Below, piece after piece: positions 51,742 to 60,499 of a DNA stretch of 64,000 nt. The stretch comes from Paenibacillus silvae (lineage in GTDB: Bacteria > Bacillota > Bacilli > Paenibacillales > Paenibacillaceae). Both the position numbers and the translations under genes were made by a program. The first letter of the stretch is position 1, and each line of letters opens with the position of its first letter. The stretch is taken from positions 53,077 through 117,076 of the forward strand of contig NZ_BMFU01000004.1 in the NCBI RefSeq assembly GCF_014639235.1, read 5' to 3'. The notes beneath the pieces were generated by a model, which ran no database searches, was not told the origin of the DNA, and saw nothing but the letters and a program-made list of their open reading frames with translations.

Positions 51742-52707
51742 ATGAAAAAGCTTTTTGCACCCATTATACTCGTTCTGGTTGTTTTGCTTAGTGCCTGTGG
51801 AGGCAATGCAGCCAAAGATACAAATGATACAAACGCTGCAGCGGGCGTATCCACGTCAAAGACGGGCTCGGACTTGGCTGATGCCGATCCAGGCACCTTT
51901 ACCTACGAGTCGGAAAGCGGACCTGTGGAGGTTCCGAGCCATCCTCAGCGTGTCGTAGTCCTGACCCGATTCCTCACCGGAAATGTGATGGCACTGGATG
52001 TACCGTTGGTTGGTGTGGATGAAATGTCCAAGGAGAACCCGAATTTCAAGGGGAAACTGGAAAATGTAGAAGCGGTAACTGACGAGAGCTTGGAGAAAAT
52101 CATCGAGCTGAACCCGGACTTGATTATCGGTATGTCTGACATCAAAAATATTGACAAGCTCAAGCAAATTGCTCCTACGGTCACCTATACCTATGGCAAA
52201 GTTGACTTCCTCAAGCAACAGCTGGAGATTGGCAAGCTTGTAAACAAAGAAAAAGAAGCACAGGCCTGGGTTGATGATTTTGACGCTCGAAGCAAAAAAG
52301 TCGGGGAAGAGATCAAGGCGAAAATCGGTGCCAACGCAACCGTTTCGGTCATCGAAACCTTTAATAAACAGCTCTATGTTTATGGTGAAAAATTCGGACG
52401 TGGGACGGAAATCCTGTATGATCAATTCGGTCTTGCCATGCCTGAGAAGGTGAAGGAAGCAACGAAAAAAGACGGCTTTTTCGCGGTATCCAATGAAGTA
52501 TTGAAGGACTACATGGGTGACTATGTCATTTTCAGCAAAAATGCAGACGAGGACAATTCGTTCCAGAATACCGAAACGTACAAAAACATTCCTGCGGTGA
52601 AAAACAATCGGGTATTTGAAGCGGATGCCAAGGCATTTTACTTCAATGATCCACTCAGCATGGAGTATCAGCTTGAATTCTTTATCCAGCACTTCCTGGG
52701 TAAGTAA
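51742..52707 (+). CDS. Iron-siderophore ABC transporter binding lipoprotein
   Basis: 321 residues, class III periplasmic-binding fold (FhuD/FepB/FeuA group). Lipobox LLSACG with lipidated Cys19; Thr/Asn/Asp-rich linker; core starts GPVEVPSHPQRVVVLTRFLT, with VTDESLEKIIELNPDLIIGM and the C-terminal EYQLEFFIQHFLG. ATG follows AAAGGGAGAGA. Fur box upstream; two FecCD permeases downstream. No ATPase gene follows, so an ATPase such as FhuC/YusV-type must come from elsewhere, as in B. subtilis feu. Cognate siderophore unknown. Confidence 0.9.
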   Translation: MKKLFAPIILVLVVLLSACGGNAAKDTNDTNAAAGVSTSKTGSDLADADPGTFTYESESGPVEVPSHPQRVVVLTRFLTGNVMALDVPLVGVDEMSKENPNFKGKLENVEAVTDESLEKIIELNPDLIIGMSDIKNIDKLKQIAPTVTYTYGKVDFLKQQLEIGKLVNKEKEAQAWVDDFDARSKKVGEEIKAKIGANATVSVIETFNKQLYVYGEKFGRGTEILYDQFGLAMPEKVKEATKKDGFFAVSNEVLKDYMGDYVIFSKNADEDNSFQNTETYKNIPAVKNNRVFEADAKAFYFNDPLSMEYQLEFFIQHFLGK

Positions 52708-52719
52708 CTGAATGCCGCT

Positions 52720-53730
52720 ATGGAAAATAAACGATCTGCGATTTCATTTTCATTGAAGCTTGCGTGCAGTGTACTTGTGCTTGTGCTGTGCTTCATGATG
52801 GCTATGCGGTATGGCGCGGAAGAGACAACGCTCCGCAATGTGTGGTTAGCACTAACCTCGGCCACCAAAAATGACAATATCCTCATTTTGCGTGAGCTCA
52901 GGCTTCCACGGGAGATCGCAGCGATGTTAATTGGAGCAGCTCTCGCCGTCTCGGGAGCGATCATGCAGGGGATTACCCGCAATCCACTGGCTGATCCCGG
53001 ATTGCTTGGCTTGACTTCCGGTGCCAATATGGCACTTGCCATCGCTTTTGTTTTTTTGCCGTCCCTTGGTTATTTCGGCATCATGATAGCTTGTTTTATC
53101 GGAGCTGCACTCGGGGCTGCGCTCGTTGTCATTCTTGGCTCAATGCGCCGGGGGAGCCTGTCTCCTCTGCGTGTTGTGTTGGCGGGAGCCGCCGTATCGG
53201 CTTTTATGTATGCCATCTCGGATGGTATCACTATTTATTTTAAAGTCTCCAAGGATGTATCCATGTGGACCGCGGGTGGACTGATCGGAACGACCTGGGG
53301 TCAGCTGCAGGCGATCGGACCGGTCATTCTGCTCGGACTTGCAGTTATGCCGTTCCTGTCCAACCAGTTGAACATTCTTAGTCTCAGTGATGAGGTTGCA
53401 ACGGGCTTGGGGCAGAAGCTGGTGCTGATCAAAACAATGCTGTTTCTGCTGGTCATTCTTCTCACAGGCGCTTCAGTTGCGTTGATCGGAAATATGGCGT
53501 TTGTCGGATTGATGATCCCTCATGTGGTTCGCAGATTGGTTGGAACCGATTATAGGCAGATTTTGCCCATGTCTATCGTGGCCGGAGCATCGTTTATGCT
53601 GCTTGTTGAAACATTGGGCCGTACCATTAATGCACCTTACGAAACGCCGGTAGTTGCCATTGCAGCCATGCTGGGCTTGCCGTTTTTCCTCTTCGTGGTG
53701 CGGCGTAAAGGAGGCAAGGCATTCTCATGA
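52720..53730 (+). CDS. Iron-siderophore ABC transporter permease (FecCD family), first
   Basis: 336 residues, about nine to ten transmembrane segments. Family motifs: LRELRLPREIAAMLIGAALA near the start, GAIMQGITRNPLADPGLLGL, and the ATPase-contact region GNMAFVGLMIPHVVRRLVGT. It forms a heterodimer with the next permease. Starts 12 bases after the binding-protein stop. Ends overlapping the next start by four bases. Confidence 0.93.
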   Translation: MENKRSAISFSLKLACSVLVLVLCFMMAMRYGAEETTLRNVWLALTSATKNDNILILRELRLPREIAAMLIGAALAVSGAIMQGITRNPLADPGLLGLTSGANMALAIAFVFLPSLGYFGIMIACFIGAALGAALVVILGSMRRGSLSPLRVVLAGAAVSAFMYAISDGITIYFKVSKDVSMWTAGGLIGTTWGQLQAIGPVILLGLAVMPFLSNQLNILSLSDEVATGLGQKLVLIKTMLFLLVILLTGASVALIGNMAFVGLMIPHVVRRLVGTDYRQILPMSIVAGASFMLLVETLGRTINAPYETPVVAIAAMLGLPFFLFVVRRKGGKAFS

Positions 53731-54734
53731 CCCTGTCTGCACGAATTCGCAAGCAACGACTGATTTTGCTCATATGTTTGCTACTGATCATCATCACGGC
53801 TACAGTTGGCATGAGCTGGGGATATTCCTCCCTGTCCTTTGACCGATTAATTCCCGTCCTGTTCGGACAAGGTACTTTCAAAGAGGACTTCGTGCTGTTT
53901 TCAGTCCGTTTGCCACGTATTATCATCACTTTGCTGTCAGGGATGGCACTTGCGCTATCGGGTTCCATTCTGCAAAGTGTTACCCGCAATGACTTGGCTG
54001 ATCCAGGTATCATCGGCATTAACTCTGGTGCGGGTGTCGCTGTTGCGGTATTTTTCCTGTATTTCCCGATCGATGTTGGCTCGTTTGTCTATATGCTGCC
54101 ACTGGCTGCATTCATCGGGGCTTTGGCGACCGCCGGACTCATCTATCTGTTTTCTTACAGCAGAACCAATGGACTTGATCCAATCCGAATGGTGTTGGTG
54201 GGTGTCGGCTTCTCTATGGCATTGTCGGGCATCATGATTGTGATCATCTCAGCGGCTGAGCGCTCCAAGGTGGATTTTATTGCAAAGTGGATATCGGGAA
54301 ACATTTGGGGTGCGGACTGGCCGTTCATCTGGGCATTGCTGCCCTGGGTAATTCTGTTGATCCCGCTGACCCTGTTCAAGGCTGCAATGCTGGATCTGCT
54401 TGGATTAAATGAAGAAACCGCCATTGGCGTGGGATTGCGTATAGAGAAGGAAAGGCTTGTTCTTATTGTTGTTGCAGTTGCCGCGGCTGCCTCTGCAGTA
54501 TCCGTTACAGGCGGCATTGCGTTCGTAGGTTTGATGGCACCACATATTTCCAAGGCACTGGTTGGTCCTCGCAATCGACTATTTATTCCCGTAGCCGTTA
54601 TGCTGGGTGGCTGGTTGCTGTTAATTGCGGATACGGTTGGCCGTAACCTCGTAGACCCTGACGGCATACCCGCAGGTATTATGGTATCCCTGATCGGCGT
54701 GCCTTATTTTGTGTATCTCCTGTTAAAAAAGTAA
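53727..54734 (+). CDS. Iron-siderophore ABC transporter permease (FecCD family), second
   Basis: 335 residues, same fold: LFSVRLPRIIITLLSGMALA, GSILQSVTRNDLADPGIIGI, and GGIAFVGLMAPHISKALVGP. The ATGA overlap with the first permease shows coupling. Last recognisable housekeeping-like gene before the AT-rich island that starts just after its stop. Confidence 0.93.
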   Translation: MTLSARIRKQRLILLICLLLIIITATVGMSWGYSSLSFDRLIPVLFGQGTFKEDFVLFSVRLPRIIITLLSGMALALSGSILQSVTRNDLADPGIIGINSGAGVAVAVFFLYFPIDVGSFVYMLPLAAFIGALATAGLIYLFSYSRTNGLDPIRMVLVGVGFSMALSGIMIVIISAAERSKVDFIAKWISGNIWGADWPFIWALLPWVILLIPLTLFKAAMLDLLGLNEETAIGVGLRIEKERLVLIVVAVAAAASAVSVTGGIAFVGLMAPHISKALVGPRNRLFIPVAVMLGGWLLLIADTVGRNLVDPDGIPAGIMVSLIGVPYFVYLLLKK

Positions 54735-54760
54735 CCTGTAAAATAAACCGTCGATCAGTC

Positions 54761-54991
54761 ATGCCTTCGTTTTTCGATCGAGTACCTTCATCATTAAAAA
54801 TTCCAATAAAGCTTTTTGACTGGTTCTCAGCTATAACCTTATTGAAGTTCATTAATATTGTTGTGGAACTCGAGCATAAATTCGACTGTGAGTTTGAAGA
54901 TGAATATTTAGATAACAGTAAATTCACAACTATAGACAATATTGTTCAGTTCGTCGTAAAAGGGTTGAATAATTCTCTCAAATGTGTATGA
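54761..54991 (+). pseudogene. Degenerate acyl-carrier-protein-like ORF
   Basis: 76 codons. The C-terminal half looks like an acyl carrier protein (INIVVELEHKFDCEFEDEYL, then TTIDNIVQFVVKGLNN), close in pattern to helix II-IV of the intact ACP at 56356. The DSL motif that should precede LKFINIVVELE is missing (ITL instead), so no serine is placed for phosphopantetheine; the first 30 residues do not look like ACP helix I. Likely a decayed copy or a recombination scar at the island edge. A functional divergent protein cannot be excluded. Confidence 0.5.
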
Positions 54992-55009
54992 TCTCTCACC
55001 ACATGGATA

Positions 55010-55018
55010 TGTTATAAT
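55010..55018 (+). promoter_or_regulatory. Extended -10 promoter candidate of the island
   Basis: TGTTATAAT at 55010-55018 forms an extended -10 element about 70 bases before the THUMP methyltransferase gene. No clear -35. Confidence 0.4.
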
Positions 55019-55086
55019 GGACAAGATCAAGTTTCAAAATTAGAATTCTTGATCATAAAAAAGTCTATTAAGGATGATTTGGAATC

Positions 55087-56139
55087 GTGAAAAATTCAGT
55101 TGCTTCTTCGGGGGCGGTTCCCCATAGGTTTCTAGTTACAATGGTACCTGGTTTTGAAGAAATTGTTAGAGAAGAGATTGAAGAGAAGATTCTCGGATCC
55201 GGCTCTTTCGAAATATCCAGAGGAAAGGTTTCGTTTCGTGCTAGTTGCAATTTAGATCAGTTGCTGGAGCTGAAGTGTGCTGATAATATTTATTATCAGA
55301 TTGCACATTTTCGGATCGGACCACATAAAGTTGATCTGAAACAAATACCGAATGTCTTGCGAAAAATCAAGCTTATCGACGCTATTAATTATTATATTGG
55401 TTATAGGCCCAAATTAAAGGTCATTGTCAGAGTAAGCCGAGTCGGTAAGCACACGTATAGCCGTTTTGACGCTTCTGATGCTTTTCTAACAGAATTGGTC
55501 AAGAGATATTCTTTTGGAGTAGGTTCGTCGGAAGATCATGATCTTTCCTTTCGTGTGGATATTGTGGATGAGGTTGCGATTCTCTCTTTGAAGTTAACAC
55601 CGGCAGAGTTTCGTTACCGAACGTCGACCAAACAGTTCAGCAGTGGGGCAATAAGACCTACTATCGCACATGTGCTGGTTCGCCTCTCGAATCCTCAAAA
55701 GTTTGACAGCTTTTTTGACCCGTTTTGCGGTTCAGGGACGATTGCCGCGGAACGTGCGTACTATGACTCAGCCAGAATTGTTACGAGTGATATTAATCCC
55801 GAAGTTGTAGCTCTTGCTAGTCTAAATGTTTCAGATAGAACTGAAATATACTGTTGGGATGCGTGTCAGACTCCCCTGGACAGCAGCTCGATTACAACGA
55901 TTGTCTCGAACCTTCCTTGGGGGAAACAGATTGTCGTCGAGGATATTACAGCTTTATATATGAAATTTCTATTGGAGGCAAAACGAATACTCCGTAATAA
56001 TGGAAAGATTATCGCTCTGACAGATCAGTCTAATAGCTTAATCAAGGCAGCAGAGAGCAACGAATTCGAGTGTACCCAACTCATGACGATTAGTTTGCAT
56101 GGATTGCATCCTTCCGTTTTTGTGCTAACCAAGTTATAA
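55087..56139 (+). CDS. THUMP-domain RNA methyltransferase
   Basis: 350 residues: N-terminal ferredoxin-like/THUMP region (~15-165) with VPGFEEIVREEIEEKILGSG, then a Rossmann methyltransferase. Motif I FFDPFCGSGTIAAERA holds Asp211; motif IV is NLPWG (Asn275), as in Trm14/TrmN-type tRNA guanine-N2 methyltransferases rather than the NPPY of RlmL/TrmG10 enzymes. By family it methylates tRNA or rRNA with S-adenosylmethionine. Its place among biosynthetic genes is odd; it may be a passenger, a self-protection factor or a modified small-molecule enzyme. The start is a GTG-adjacent ATG-less region: first codon GTG at 55087, after AAGGATG. Strong terminator follows. Confidence 0.75.
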   Translation: MKNSVASSGAVPHRFLVTMVPGFEEIVREEIEEKILGSGSFEISRGKVSFRASCNLDQLLELKCADNIYYQIAHFRIGPHKVDLKQIPNVLRKIKLIDAINYYIGYRPKLKVIVRVSRVGKHTYSRFDASDAFLTELVKRYSFGVGSSEDHDLSFRVDIVDEVAILSLKLTPAEFRYRTSTKQFSSGAIRPTIAHVLVRLSNPQKFDSFFDPFCGSGTIAAERAYYDSARIVTSDINPEVVALASLNVSDRTEIYCWDACQTPLDSSSITTIVSNLPWGKQIVVEDITALYMKFLLEAKRILRNNGKIIALTDQSNSLIKAAESNEFECTQLMTISLHGLHPSVFVLTKL

Positions 56140-56162
56140 GACATATTAAGCTCACATCAGGA

Positions 56163-56215
56163 GCAGTTTCAAAAACTTATCTTACGATCAGTTTTTGGAA
56201 CTGCTTTTTTTTTTT
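56163..56215 (+). terminator. Rho-independent terminator after the THUMP gene
   Basis: GCAGTTTCAAAAACT and AGTTTTTGGAACTGC form a 15-base stem with one mismatch, followed by twelve Ts. This separates the methyltransferase from the ACP-led operon. Confidence 0.93.
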
Positions 56216-56355
56216 GCTGGTGGGATCGTGATTTCTTTAAATTTTAAATGTATTTACAAAACACAGATAGCATTGTGTCAAAATCGTTTTACGTGATAAA
56301 TTATAGGCGGAAAGGGAACCTAAAATACGATATCAAGCCTATACTTAGGGGGATA

Positions 56356-56607
56356 ATGGTGAATAGAAACGTGGAGACTGAAATCATTAGAATTATTAAA
56401 GAAGAGATGGAAGTCGGAGTTGGAGTGGTGATCTCATCGGAGTCAAAGTTTTATGAGATCGGCTTGGATTCAATTGGGTTGATGACATTATTTATTCACA
56501 TTGAAGAAAAATTTAATATCCAGTTTGGGGAAGACTTTTTGTTAAGTAGCAATCTTAGTCGAATCCAAGATATCGTAGAGTATGTTGAGAATATCCTAAG
56601 AAATTGA
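56356..56607 (+). CDS. Acyl/peptidyl carrier protein
   Basis: 83 residues, four-helix carrier protein. The phosphopantetheine site is GLDSIGLM with Ser39. Helix III/IV region IEEKFNIQFGEDFLLSSNLS, then IQDIVEYVENIL. ATG at 56356 is three bases from AGGGGG; GTG at 56359 is better spaced and is an alternative. Stand-alone carriers of this type serve specialised acyl or aminoacyl transfer, not bulk fatty acid synthesis. The next gene, a BtrH-like protein, is a natural client, as in the BtrI-BtrH pair of butirosin synthesis. Confidence 0.85.
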   Translation: MVNRNVETEIIRIIKEEMEVGVGVVISSESKFYEIGLDSIGLMTLFIHIEEKFNIQFGEDFLLSSNLSRIQDIVEYVENILRN

Positions 56608-56656
56608 TAATAATGACTTACAGATCTTATACTGCTCGAATTTACGGGGGGTTGTT

Positions 56657-57682
56657 TTGAGAAAAATAAGTGAAATATCGCCATATAACGATTTGTTACT
56701 GGATTGCTACCAAAATCTATTGCTTTCATATATTAAATTCTGCGAATTGGACAACAGACTTTTAGGCGCAATTTGGCCTTGGCAATTCGAAGAAGAACAC
56801 AACTACGAACAAGAAAATGATAGGCAGCCGTGGATCAAGATTAAGAATTCTAATTGCATTACGAAAGACAAGCTTTTTTTAATGTATGGTATTCAAATAG
56901 AGACTGGTAATTTCAAGAAAGGGGAGGTTTTAAATACCTTACTACATTTCAATGAGAAAAACCTTCCAGTCATAGTTGGAATTGATCAATATCACGTTCA
57001 CTATCATCACCATTATATATACAAAAAAGAGCATGGTTATCATACTTTAATGGTTTTGAACGTAGACGGCGAGTTGAGCAAAATTGCTTGCGTAGATGTA
57101 ATTCCTACCTATAAAGGTACTTTTCCGGTTGAAGAATTTCTTGAAGGCGTTACTTACTGGGGTGAGGATGCATGGTATGAGGTATTGCACTTGCAAGAGG
57201 ACACTGTGCAAGTGGATGAAGCAAAGCATTGGGGAGAATTTAGGAATCAATTATTGGAGATAAAAGGGCATTACAGCTACCGAAACAAGGGTTGTGCTAA
57301 CAAAGGTCGGTTTATGTACACGATTGACATGATATGCATTTGCGAATCAATTTTAAATCTCGAAAACACACCAGTGCGTAAGAATGCCTTGGTCGATCTG
57401 TGCAGTGGTGCTTGGGGTTGGGAGATCGATCGAAAATCAGCATTTTTACTCCAATATCTTACATTGCCTTTCTTCAGTAAGAGGATACATAATTGCATCC
57501 GTATTGAAAAACTTGCAAGTGAAATAAATACATGCTGGAAGCTAGCGTTCAGGTTTTTGTTCAAAGGGACACAGGTGAGCACAGAAGCGATGCTGGAGAA
57601 GGCGATCGCCAAACTTAGTCACGTGATTAAGCTGGAGATGGAATTATTGGATGCACTCTTAGAAAACACGCGAAAGGAATAG
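56657..57682 (+). CDS. BtrH-like cysteine-peptidase-fold acyltransferase
   Basis: 341 residues. The N-terminal ~180 residues resemble the BtrH N-terminal domain: a candidate nucleophile Cys17 in PYNDLLLDCYQNLLLSYIKF, then VGIDQYHVHYHHHYIYKKEH, a candidate catalytic His in GYHTLMVLNVDG, and an Asp in ACVDVIPTYKG. The C-terminal ~150 residues are helical (AEINTCW-like tail). BtrH transfers an acyl group from carrier protein BtrI to an aminoglycoside; other relatives act in nonribosomal pathways. The start is a TTG at 56657 behind GGGGGG. Directly follows the ACP (49-base gap). Family match is by pattern recognition, so acyltransfer here is inference. Confidence 0.6.
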   Translation: MRKISEISPYNDLLLDCYQNLLLSYIKFCELDNRLLGAIWPWQFEEEHNYEQENDRQPWIKIKNSNCITKDKLFLMYGIQIETGNFKKGEVLNTLLHFNEKNLPVIVGIDQYHVHYHHHYIYKKEHGYHTLMVLNVDGELSKIACVDVIPTYKGTFPVEEFLEGVTYWGEDAWYEVLHLQEDTVQVDEAKHWGEFRNQLLEIKGHYSYRNKGCANKGRFMYTIDMICICESILNLENTPVRKNALVDLCSGAWGWEIDRKSAFLLQYLTLPFFSKRIHNCIRIEKLASEINTCWKLAFRFLFKGTQVSTEAMLEKAIAKLSHVIKLEMELLDALLENTRKE

Positions 57683-57688
57683 GCTAAC

Positions 57689-58612
57689 ATGGACTTCGTT
57701 AACATAACGCCACCACAAAATCCATCGGATGAAGTGTTTCTGCAAAATGCACATAAGTTAATCAAGCAGGGTAGCAATGTAAGAGTCGAAAACTGGGGGA
57801 TAGAGGATTTCGATCGTTTAGGAGGTTTCTTTGAATGGGCGAATTTCTCTTACATCCTGAACGAGATTCCCGATATTTCGCCTTCCAAAAGCTCCTTAAC
57901 TGCCTGTATCCTGACCTATAATTGCGAATCGAGCATTGAACATTGCCTGATTAACGCGCGAAGGTATGCGGATCAAATTATTATTATTGATTCCGAAAGC
58001 CAAGATAAAACGAGAAAGATAGTAAAGCAATATACTAATAATATATTCACCGTTCCGAACCATATTGGTTTCGATGAAAAGAGAAACCTAGCTATTGAAA
58101 AGGCAAATACTGACTGGATTATGATGATAGATAGCGACGAGGCTTTTCCCGAGAACGGTGATGTTAACATACGGAAACTAATGGCATGGGCCGACATCAA
58201 GGAGATTGAGATTTTTTGGTTCTCCAGGTTTTGGTTGATCAGAGATCAGATATCTCCTTTAATCTGCAGAAAAGGCCATTTGGCCCTCTGGCCCGATCCG
58301 CAGGCAAGACTCATGAAGAAATCAATTAATCCAAAGTATGTCAATTCACTGCATGAACATTTGAAGTCGGATCATGCGAAGTTTGCATGCCTAGTGAATG
58401 ATCCGCAGACCACGATTTTGCATTTCAAGTATTGGCTTTATTCAGATTTAGATTTAGAACATTTGTTGGGACAAAGGCAGGAGATTAATCCCGAGGGACC
58501 GGATGATGTACAGCTCCTAACTCACTCCAAATACTCGTATACGCAAAAACTTCCTTTATTGCGCATTACTGAGGAAACAAGGGTATTTCTGCATGCGATG
58601 ACCGAACAATGA
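57689..58612 (+). CDS. Family 2 glycosyltransferase (WaaE-like)
   Basis: 307 residues. After ~68 unusual N-terminal residues comes the GT-A core: TACILTYNCESSIEHCLINA, IIIIDSESQDKTRKIVKQYT, GFDEKRNLAIEKANTDWIMM and the metal-binding Asp148-Ser-Asp150 (IDSDEAF). The HFKYWLYSDLD C-terminal part fits WaaE/KdtX-like enzymes. It transfers a sugar from a nucleotide donor. ATG six bases after the preceding stop. The N-terminal extension has no recognised domain. Confidence 0.85.
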   Translation: MDFVNITPPQNPSDEVFLQNAHKLIKQGSNVRVENWGIEDFDRLGGFFEWANFSYILNEIPDISPSKSSLTACILTYNCESSIEHCLINARRYADQIIIIDSESQDKTRKIVKQYTNNIFTVPNHIGFDEKRNLAIEKANTDWIMMIDSDEAFPENGDVNIRKLMAWADIKEIEIFWFSRFWLIRDQISPLICRKGHLALWPDPQARLMKKSINPKYVNSLHEHLKSDHAKFACLVNDPQTTILHFKYWLYSDLDLEHLLGQRQEINPEGPDDVQLLTHSKYSYTQKLPLLRITEETRVFLHAMTEQ

Positions 58613-58638
58613 TCCTGAAAGATGAGAGGTCTAATTCT

Positions 58639-59706
58639 ATGGCTCAGCCGTTAGTATCCATTATTATCCCGACATACAATAGGGCAAATGATTTGATAAA
58701 AGCTATTAATTCTGTTTTGAGACAATCATATCGAAATTGGGAGTTGTTGGTTGTAGACGATCGAAGTACCGACGATACGAAAGCAATCATGAGAGAAATA
58801 TGCTCAAAGGACACTAGAATCAAATATTATGAGAATCTTCGAAAAAAAGGGGTTTCCGGCGCCAGAAATACGGGATTACTGCGGGCATCTGGTAGTTACA
58901 TCGCTTTTTTGGATTCGGATGATTTATGGTTGCGGGATCACCTGAAGAATAGTTTGGAAGTGCTTACAAATACCTCTTACAAAGTCTGTTATTCGCTATG
59001 GCTTGAAAAGAAAGAGGGAAAATTGACTAAAGTTGATCGGCTTCCGGGTAATAAGCAGAATTTTGAAGAAGCCGTGAGGATATTGAAGCCAGTCGTAGCC
59101 AATAAAAAGCAGTTATTTTGGGATGAGAACTTTCTGAATTACGTGATAAGTACGGGGTTTTATTGCTTCCACATTAATACATTGGTTATGGACAAGGAAG
59201 TTTTTGAGGCGATCGGTTTGTTTAATGAACGTTTGACTGCATCCGAAGACACCGATTATTCGTTCAGAATTTTTGAAAGATACAGAATATGCCTTTTATG
59301 GGAGTATAACTACATTTACCATCGCGATGTTGGGAGCAACAATCTTTACAATTTTTATGATCGAAGTCACCTTCAGCTAGATGAGTTAGTTCAAAACAAA
59401 GAGCTGGTACAAAGATTTCACACAACAACCCTTAACAACATTAATCGGTATAAAACGCTCAAACGCCTAATTAGGAACTCTGGAAAATTAAATAATAAAG
59501 AAGAACTCTATGGTTGGATCCGACATACTTTAATGATCTATTACTACACACTATCATTTTTAAATTCAACTCATCATAAAAGCAGATCGTTGTTCTACGC
59601 AATCAAATATTACATGATTTCCAAAGATATTTCTGTATTTCAAATGCTACTGCATTTGGGTCCAGGACGGGCAAAGATCAGACATGAGTATATCGATATC
59701 TATTGA
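58639..59706 (+). CDS. Family 2 glycosyltransferase
   Basis: 355 residues. Core: PLVSIIIPTYNRANDLIKAI, NWELLVVDDRSTDDTKAIMR, RKKGVSGARNTGLLRASGSY, and the Asp92-Ser-Asp94 metal site (AFLDSDDLW). SEDTDYSFRIFERY supplies the catalytic-base region. I chose ATG at 58639, nine bases after GAGAGG; ATG at 58609 overlaps the previous stop by four bases and is possible. C-terminal ~110 residues are helical without a known domain. Donor and acceptor unknown. Confidence 0.87.
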   Translation: MAQPLVSIIIPTYNRANDLIKAINSVLRQSYRNWELLVVDDRSTDDTKAIMREICSKDTRIKYYENLRKKGVSGARNTGLLRASGSYIAFLDSDDLWLRDHLKNSLEVLTNTSYKVCYSLWLEKKEGKLTKVDRLPGNKQNFEEAVRILKPVVANKKQLFWDENFLNYVISTGFYCFHINTLVMDKEVFEAIGLFNERLTASEDTDYSFRIFERYRICLLWEYNYIYHRDVGSNNLYNFYDRSHLQLDELVQNKELVQRFHTTTLNNINRYKTLKRLIRNSGKLNNKEELYGWIRHTLMIYYYTLSFLNSTHHKSRSLFYAIKYYMISKDISVFQMLLHLGPGRAKIRHEYIDIY

Positions 59707-59729
59707 AAATGAGAGACTGGAGGGGCATG

Positions 59730-60497
59730 GTGATACCATACGAGAAAATAAAAAAAATGGAGTATATTCTGGTCGATATCGGCAATGTAATATTCCACGA
59801 TTATCCTGTTGATTTGGCATTTAGCAGATTGGTGTACGATCAACTTCAGCCATACAAGGAAATTTCGATGAGCGAGTTTTTGAGCATAAGGAAGAAAATG
59901 ATATTAAGTGGGAATATGTTCTGGCATGAAGAGATCGGCCATCAGGTATGCGGTACTGATTGGATCAATGTACGGGATCGGCATTGGAGCGAAACATTGC
60001 GCCGATTGAAGGAGCTTACCGTTCCAATTGATGGCGCAATCGAGACCATACAGCGAATCAGCTGCGTAAAACCGATTGTCATTGCAGCTAATCAACCCAT
60101 TGAAGCCATGGAAACTATTAAATCGTTCGGACTGACCCGATATTGCAAGGATATTGTGCTCGATTCCATGATTGGCTACACAAAGCCGGAACCGGAGTTC
60201 TATAAAAATATCATTAATAGGTTGAATGTTAGACCAGACCAGCTCCTTATGATAGGCGACAGGTACGAGAATGATATTGAACCTGCGGCAGAACTAGGCA
60301 TCAAAACAGCATGGGTCCGGTTTAAGCCACAAAGGAAAATAGTAGAAGGTATCGATCCGGAATGGGCAGAGATGTTTTTTTCGGGATATTGCGAAATCGG
60401 AAACTACAATTATGCTGAGCATACAAGACCTGCTGACGAGCTTAAAGCGGATTACGAAGCCGATTCCTTGCAAGACCTATTCAAAAGCTTGCAGTGA
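59730..60497 (+). CDS. HAD-superfamily hydrolase
   Basis: About 255 residues. Motif I EYILVDIGNVIFHDYPVDLA has nucleophile Asp16 with GNV in place of the second Asp, as in YihX-like sugar phosphatases. Motif II IVIAANQPIEAM has Ala-Asn where Ser/Thr is usual; motif III TKPEPEFYKNI gives the Lys; motif IV LLMIGDRYENDIEPAAELGI. A sugar-phosphate phosphatase would fit a glycan pathway. Start options: TTG 59703, ATG 59709, GTG 59730 (best spaced from GGAGGGG). The changed motif II residue may lower activity. Confidence 0.75.
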   Translation: MIPYEKIKKMEYILVDIGNVIFHDYPVDLAFSRLVYDQLQPYKEISMSEFLSIRKKMILSGNMFWHEEIGHQVCGTDWINVRDRHWSETLRRLKELTVPIDGAIETIQRISCVKPIVIAANQPIEAMETIKSFGLTRYCKDIVLDSMIGYTKPEPEFYKNIINRLNVRPDQLLMIGDRYENDIEPAAELGIKTAWVRFKPQRKIVEGIDPEWAEMFFSGYCEIGNYNYAEHTRPADELKADYEADSLQDLFKSLQ

Positions 60498-60499
60498 AG

